DNA of 64,000 nucleotides from Terrirubrum flagellatum (lineage in GTDB: Bacteria; Pseudomonadota; Alphaproteobacteria; Rhizobiales; Beijerinckiaceae), in assembly GCF_022059845.1 (NCBI RefSeq), contig NZ_CP091851.1, forward strand, positions 5,380,684 through 5,444,683. Direction: 5' to 3'. Both the position numbers and the translations under genes were made by a program. The first letter of the stretch is position 1, and each line of letters opens with the position of its first letter. Below are positions 59,728 to 64,000 of this stretch, piece after piece. The notes under the pieces were generated by a model. It searched no databases, was not told the origin of the DNA, and saw nothing but the letters and a program-made list of their open reading frames with translations.

Positions 59728-60522
59728 ATGCAGACCTATCTCGATCTCATCCGCCGCATCCTTGATGAGGGCGTCCAGAAGAGCGACCGCACCGGCACGG
59801 GCACCCTCTCGGTGTTCGGCCATCAGATGCGCTTCGATCTCTCCAGGGGCTTCCCGCTGGTGACGACGAAGAAGCTGCATCTGAAATCGATCATCCATGA
59901 GCTGGTCTGGTTCCTGAAGGGCGACACCAACATCGGCTATCTCAGCGAGAACGGCGTCACGATCTGGGACGAATGGGCGGATGCGAATGGCGATCTCGGG
60001 CCCGTCTATGGCAAGCAGTGGCGGAGCTGGGAGGGCGCGAATGGCGAAACGGTTGACCAGATTTCCTGGCTCGTGAATGAGATCAGGCGCAATCCGGATT
60101 CGCGCAGGCTGATTGTCAGCGCCTGGAACCCGGTCGACGTGCCAAAGATGGCGCTGGCGCCGTGCCACTGCCTCTTCCAGTTCTTCGTCGCGGAGGGCCG
60201 GCTGTCCTGTCAGCTCTATCAGCGCTCGGCCGACACGTTTCTCGGCGTGCCCTTCAATATCGCAAGCTATGCCTTGCTGACGCACATGATCGCGCATGTG
60301 ACCAATCTGCAGCCGGGCGATTTCGTGCATACGCTCGGCGATGCGCATCTCTATCTCAATCATCTCGAACAGGCGCGCCTGCAATTGACGCGCGATCCGC
60401 TGCCGCTGCCGACGCTCCGACTCAATCCGGCGGTGCGTTCGCTGTTTGATTTCCGCTATGAGGATATCGCGATCGAGGGCTATCAGGCGCATCCCTCGAT
60501 CAAGGCGCCGATCGCGGTATGA
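59728..60522 (+). CDS. thyA: Thymidylate synthase
   Basis: The 264-aa enzyme methylates dUMP to dTMP with methylene-tetrahydrofolate. It starts [20 protein letters not shown] and has [11 protein letters not shown], the catalytic cysteine C146 in [10 protein letters not shown], the [10 protein letters not shown] segment and [20 protein letters not shown]. The upstream in-frame codons from 59656 are not conserved. The gene starts the thyA-mazG-folA-hflK-hflC order common in Hyphomicrobiales and overlaps the MazG-like start by 4 nt. Confidence 0.97.
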   Translation: MQTYLDLIRRILDEGVQKSDRTGTGTLSVFGHQMRFDLSRGFPLVTTKKLHLKSIIHELVWFLKGDTNIGYLSENGVTIWDEWADANGDLGPVYGKQWRSWEGANGETVDQISWLVNEIRRNPDSRRLIVSAWNPVDVPKMALAPCHCLFQFFVAEGRLSCQLYQRSADTFLGVPFNIASYALLTHMIAHVTNLQPGDFVHTLGDAHLYLNHLEQARLQLTRDPLPLPTLRLNPAVRSLFDFRYEDIAIEGYQAHPSIKAPIAV

Positions 60523-60854
60523 CGCCTTCCCAAGGGCCTCTTGGCCTGAACGCGTTGGCCGAGAGGCTTGAGGCGATCTCGTCGGTTTATGCGTCGCATT
60601 TCGGAATTACGCGCGACCGCGACTGGTTTCTCCTGAAGATACAGGAAGAGCTTGGCGAACTGACGCAAGCTTTTCTTCGACTCACTGATCGCGCGCGCGG
60701 GAAGGAAAATGACGCGGCTGCGGAGCGGCTGGCTGACGAAGCAGCCGACGTATTGGGCCAGCTTCTGTTGCTGCATCGCGCGATGGGCGTCGATTTTGAC
60801 GCAGCGGTGCGGCGCAAATGGTTAAGATACGAAGCCGCAGGCGACGCGTCATGA
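60519..60854 (+). CDS. MazG-like NTP pyrophosphohydrolase
   Basis: The 111-aa all-helical protein has the MazG-type metal set: [18 protein letters not shown] (ExxE) and [20 protein letters not shown] (ExxD). Such enzymes hydrolyse non-canonical or excess dNTPs. Being coupled between thyA and folA, a role in guarding the thymidylate/dUTP pool is plausible. Its start overlaps the thyA stop (ATGA). Confidence 0.88.
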   Translation: MTPSQGPLGLNALAERLEAISSVYASHFGITRDRDWFLLKIQEELGELTQAFLRLTDRARGKENDAAAERLADEAADVLGQLLLLHRAMGVDFDAAVRRKWLRYEAAGDAS

Positions 60855-60885
60855 TCGTCTTCGTTTGCTTTTCGAAAGCCGCATC

Positions 60886-61401
60886 ATGACTCCTCCCGCG
60901 ATCGTTCTCGTCGCCGCGATGGGGCGCAACCGCGTCATCGGCCGCGACAATGCGATGCCGTGGCGGCTGCCGACCGATCTCAAACGCTACAGGGCGCTCA
61001 CTATGGGCAAGCCGATGGTGATGGGCCGCAAGACGTTCCTGTCGATCGGGCGCGTGCTGCCGGGACGAGAGTCGATCGTGCTGACGCGCGACGCGTCTTT
61101 CGCGCCGCCGGCCGGCGTGCATGTCGTCGCTACCCTTGATGAAGCGCTGGCGCTGGGCGCCGAACGGGCGGTCGCGATGGGCGCCGATGAGATCATCATC
61201 GCCGGCGGCGGCGAGGTTTACGCCCAGACGATCGGCATGGCTGACAGGCTTCATATCACCGAGGTTGACGCGACGCCGGAGGGCGACGCGGTGTTCCCCA
61301 TCATCGATCCCGCGCTCTTCCGGGAGATTCACCGCGAATCGCATTCGCTCGCGCCGCCCGACGCGCACGCTTTCACATTCGTCGATTATGCGCGAAAATG
61401 A
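60886..61401 (+). CDS. folA: Dihydrofolate reductase
   Basis: The 171-aa enzyme regenerates tetrahydrofolate after thymidylate synthesis. It starts MTPPAIVLVAAMGRNRVIGR and has DNAMPWRLPTDLKRYRALTM, GKPMVMGRKTFLSIG and the NADPH-binding IIIAGGGEVYAQTI. ATG at 60886 matches the usual short N-terminus; the longer frame from TTG 60865 is not supported. It follows the MazG-like gene by 31 nt in the thyA operon. Confidence 0.96.
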   Translation: MTPPAIVLVAAMGRNRVIGRDNAMPWRLPTDLKRYRALTMGKPMVMGRKTFLSIGRVLPGRESIVLTRDASFAPPAGVHVVATLDEALALGAERAVAMGADEIIIAGGGEVYAQTIGMADRLHITEVDATPEGDAVFPIIDPALFREIHRESHSLAPPDAHAFTFVDYARK

Positions 61402-61569
61402 AGGGGTTGGCCGCGCCGTCACCCGGCGCGCCGGCCGCGCCAAAGAGGGTCAAACTCTTTGGTCGGATTGACGAAACGGCGGGAACCCCCCACTTCCTCG
61501 CAAGAGGCCGCTTGACCAGCGTTGGGCCAAAGCCCGATGACGCGGCGCCAAACGACCCGGAAGGATACG

Positions 61570-62760
61570 ATGCCCTGGAGTAATCAGAGCGGCGGCGGCG
61601 GAGGCCCATGGGGCGGTCCGCCGAAGAATAACGGCCCCTGGGGTTCGGGTCCGCAGGGCGGGGGGCCGTCGGGCGGTGGCAATCGGCCGCCCGATCTGGA
61701 AGACCTGTTCCGTCGCAGCCAGGACAAGCTCAAGGACCTGTTCCCGGGAACGGGCGGGGGACGCATCGGCGGCAAGGGCGTCGTCCTTCTGGTCCTCATC
61801 GCGGTCGCGATCTGGCTGCTTACCGGCTTCTACACCGTGCGGCCGAACGAGCTGGGCCTCAATCTGGTTTTCGGCCGCTATGTCGGCACGACTTTGCCGG
61901 GCCTCAACTACAACTGGCCGGCGCCAATCGGCAGCGTCATCAAGCCCGCCGTCACCGAGGTGAAGACCATGGAGATCGGCGTGCGCTCCGCCGCCGATCA
62001 GCGGCGCGGCCCGCGCTCCTCCACGGTCGATGAAGCGTTGATGCTGACCGGCGACGAGAATATCGTCGACATCGATTTCGCGGTGCAATGGCAGATCAGC
62101 CCGACAACGCCGCAGGACTATGTTTTCAATCTGCGTGACCCCGTTGCGACGGTGAAAGCGGTCGCCGAAAGCGTCATGCGCGAGGTGATCGGCAAGCGCA
62201 CGATCCAGCCGATCCTGACCACCGATCGCCAGCTCATCGAGAGCGAAGTGCGCCAGCACATGCAGGAGGCGCTCGATGGGTACAAGTCGGGCATCGTCAT
62301 CCGGCTTGTGCAGCTTCTGAAGGCGGACCCGCCGAGCGAGGTCATCGACGCGTTCCGCGACGTTCAGGCGGCGCGTCAGGACCAGGACCGTCTCAAGAAC
62401 GAAGCTGAGACCTACGCGTCTAACGTGGTGCCGGTCGCGCGCGGCGACGCGCAGACGGTCGTGCAGCAGGCCGAAGCCTATCGTTCGCAGATGGTGGCTG
62501 AGGCGAAGGGCGCTGCGTCGCGCTTCGATCAGGTCTACGCCGAATACAAGAATGCGCCGCAAGTGACGCGCGAACGCATGTTTCTTGAAACCATGGAACG
62601 CGTGTTCGGCCGCATGGACAAGATCATCATCGACCAGAAGAATGGCGGCGTCGTTCCGTATCTGCCGCTCAATGAGCTCAATCGCACTCCCGCGCAGGCG
62701 CCGCGTCCAGGGCTGCCAGGCTCGAATGCGGGCCGTTTGCAGGGGGCGTCGCAGCAATGA
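61570..62760 (+). CDS. hflK: FtsH protease modulator HflK
   Basis: The 396-aa band-7/SPFH protein forms with HflC the large periplasmic cage around FtsH. A Gly/Pro/Asn-rich cytoplasmic N-terminus (residues 1-70) is followed by a membrane helix (GVVLLVLIAVAIWLLTGFYT) and the SPFH domain (RPNELGLNLVFGRYVGTTLP, LMLTGDENIVDIDFAVQWQI). A long Ala/Glu-rich helix region follows. ATG at 61570 is preceded by GGAAGGA. The stop overlaps hflC by ATGA. Confidence 0.96.
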   Translation: MPWSNQSGGGGGPWGGPPKNNGPWGSGPQGGGPSGGGNRPPDLEDLFRRSQDKLKDLFPGTGGGRIGGKGVVLLVLIAVAIWLLTGFYTVRPNELGLNLVFGRYVGTTLPGLNYNWPAPIGSVIKPAVTEVKTMEIGVRSAADQRRGPRSSTVDEALMLTGDENIVDIDFAVQWQISPTTPQDYVFNLRDPVATVKAVAESVMREVIGKRTIQPILTTDRQLIESEVRQHMQEALDGYKSGIVIRLVQLLKADPPSEVIDAFRDVQAARQDQDRLKNEAETYASNVVPVARGDAQTVVQQAEAYRSQMVAEAKGAASRFDQVYAEYKNAPQVTRERMFLETMERVFGRMDKIIIDQKNGGVVPYLPLNELNRTPAQAPRPGLPGSNAGRLQGASQQ

Positions 62761-63659
62761 ACGGTTCAGCCATGAAAGTCGTCGGAGGAATTCTGATCGC
62801 CATCATCGCGGTCGTGGTGTTCGGCGCGGCCTTCACCGTGCAGCAGACGCAGCATGCGCTGGTGCTGCGCTTCGGCCAGGCAGTGCGTTCGATCTCGGAG
62901 TCCGGTCTCTATTTCAAGTACCCGATTATCGATACCGTGATCACGGTCGATAATCGCATTCTCGAGCTTGATCGCCCGGCGCTGGAAGTGATCGCGTCCG
63001 ACCAGAAGCGGATCGTGATCGATTCCTTCTCGCGCTACCGTGTGACCGATCCGCTGCGCTTCTATCAGTCGGTGCAGACGGTGGCCGGCGCCAATCTGCG
63101 TCTGTCGAGCATCATCGACTCGGCGCTGCGCGGCGTCGTCGGTGATGCGACCTTCGCGACCGTCGTGCGCACCGATCGCGCCGGTGTGATGAAGAAAATG
63201 CGCGACGAGGTGAATCAGCAGGCGAAAGGCTTCGGCATCGAGGTCGTCGATGTGCGCATCCGTCGCGCCGATCTGCCGGAACAGAACTCGAAGGCGGTGT
63301 TCCAGCGTATGCAGACGGAGCGCCAGCGCGAGGCGGCCGACATCCGCGCCCAGGGCCAGGAGCAGAGCCTCTCGATCCGCGCCCGCGCCGACCGCGAGGT
63401 GGCGCGCATTCGCGGCGAGGCAAACCAGAAGGGCGAGGAAGTGCGCGGCGCGGCCGATGCGGAGCGCAACGCCATCTTCGCCGCCGCCTTCGGCAAGGAC
63501 CCGGACTTCTTCACCTTCTATCGCTCGATGCAGGCCTACGAAGCGGGTCTGAAGGGCAGCGAGACCCGGATGGTGCTTTCGCCCGATTCCGACTTCTTCA
63601 GGTATTTTAACGACCCGAATGGACGGCGCTCGACGCCGGCCGCGCCTTCAGGCAACTGA
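62757..63659 (+). CDS. hflC: FtsH protease modulator HflC
   Basis: The 300-aa SPFH protein has one N-terminal membrane helix (VVGGILIAIIAVVVFGAAFT), then QQTQHALVLRFGQAVRSISE, DKRIV-like DQKRIVIDSFSRYRVTD and the helical QRMQTERQREAADIRAQGQE region. It pairs with HflK. ATG 62757 overlaps the hflK stop; ATG 62772 (MKVVGGILIAI) is an equally good start. A DUF2065 gene follows, as in many proteobacteria. Confidence 0.96.
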   Translation: MNGSAMKVVGGILIAIIAVVVFGAAFTVQQTQHALVLRFGQAVRSISESGLYFKYPIIDTVITVDNRILELDRPALEVIASDQKRIVIDSFSRYRVTDPLRFYQSVQTVAGANLRLSSIIDSALRGVVGDATFATVVRTDRAGVMKKMRDEVNQQAKGFGIEVVDVRIRRADLPEQNSKAVFQRMQTERQREAADIRAQGQEQSLSIRARADREVARIRGEANQKGEEVRGAADAERNAIFAAAFGKDPDFFTFYRSMQAYEAGLKGSETRMVLSPDSDFFRYFNDPNGRRSTPAAPSGN

Positions 63660-63692
63660 GCCCAAAAGGTTCAGGGGGCGTTCGGGGGGCGC

Positions 63693-63884
63693 ATGAAGGA
63701 TTTCGGGGCGGCGATCGGCCTGGCTTTTGCGATTGAAGGGCTGCTCCTTGCCGCCTTTCCAACTCTCATGCGCCGCTCCATGGCGGAAGCGGCGCTGAGG
63801 CCGGATAGCTGGCTGCGCGCCGCCGGCCTCATCTCGGCTGTAGTCGGCGTCGTTCTGGTCTGGGCCGCTCGCGCGATCTTTTGA
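63693..63884 (+). CDS. DUF2065 small membrane protein
   Basis: The 63-aa product has two hydrophobic segments (FGAAIGLAFAIEGLLLAAF; RAAGLISAVVGVVLVWAAR) joined by a basic loop (LMRRSMAEAALRPDSWLR). DUF2065/YjeT proteins regularly follow hflKC and are of unknown function. GGGGGGC precedes the ATG. After its stop, 116 nt remain to the window end with no recognised gene. Confidence 0.85.
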   Translation: MKDFGAAIGLAFAIEGLLLAAFPTLMRRSMAEAALRPDSWLRAAGLISAVVGVVLVWAARAIF

Positions 63885-64000
63885 ACGGCCAGGCGCTTCC
63901 GCGCGCCTCGCGCCGCGTTTCCGCCCGCTTTTCCGGCTTTCCTCCCCTGAGGGGACGAACCATATTCTCATTCACGCTCCAATTGTGGGAACACCAATCG

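Noticed and set aside
61398..61583. 61-aa plus-strand frame between folA and hflK
   Set aside because: It overlaps the hflK start, has low-complexity composition and no family resemblance.

Overview
The window is a GC-rich chromosomal segment of an alphaproteobacterium, most likely of the order Hyphomicrobiales (Rhizobiales). The evidence is the alphaproteobacterial RpoH, the thyA-mazG-folA-hflK-hflC-DUF2065 gene order, a GTTC-N7-GTTC type LexA box, VanAB/LigAB aromatic metabolism and the phage-gene style. I do not commit to a genus.

Layout. 1-7.9 kb is core: the end of a CobC-like decarboxylase, purA, a membrane-anchored unknown, a diguanylate cyclase flanked by inverted copies of a palindromic repeat, rpoH, an ARPP-1 protein and a RluD-type pseudouridine synthase. 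At 7956 lies tRNA-Glu(CTC). Its 3' end is the attachment site of an integrated element: a tyrosine integrase starts next to it, and a 15-bp copy of the tRNA 3' end recurs at 24049-24063. The roughly 16-kb element carries small DNA-binding proteins, a prohead protease, two 98-aa spike-base-like paralogues, an 891-aa tailspike, many unknown genes and an AT-richer, oppositely oriented cargo block (11.4-13.8 kb) with a Schlafen/AlbA_2 protein. No portal, terminase or major capsid was recognised. A coupled gene series continues past the right att copy to 25164 and is headed by a LexA-type box.

25.4-40.5 kb is aromatic catabolism. A minus-strand operon carries galD, galB, the CHA aldolase gene, a DUF1932 oxidoreductase and an extradiol dioxygenase. 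rtcB, directly preceded by a co-oriented unusual tRNA-Pro, and a LysR gene follow. A plus-strand set then carries an alpha/beta hydrolase fused to the LigA subunit, ligB, a YCII protein, vanA, vanB, vanR, a periplasmic binding protein and a MetE-like methyltransferase. Together these would demethylate vanillate- or syringate-type methoxy acids, cleave the ring and convert oxalomesaconate to pyruvate plus oxaloacetate. LigC and LigI, needed for the protocatechuate 4,5-route, are not in the window.

40.7-51.7 kb is transport and sugar-acid metabolism: a polar amino-acid ABC transporter with an SDR and an enolase-superfamily enzyme, then a convergent operon of VOC protein, enolase remnant, mannonate dehydratase and a sugar ABC importer without its own ATPase. 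A divergent IclR regulator and an RraA-like aldolase share a candidate operator with that operon.

51.9-64 kb is core again: DUF1508, a small glycine-rich membrane protein, an MBL hydrolase, ruvA and ruvB separated by two genes, a YbgC thioesterase, a TIGR02466 protein, a TfoX-like protein, an ArsR-DUF899-DUF899 operon with strong palindromes, thyA, a MazG-like protein, folA, hflK, hflC and DUF2065.
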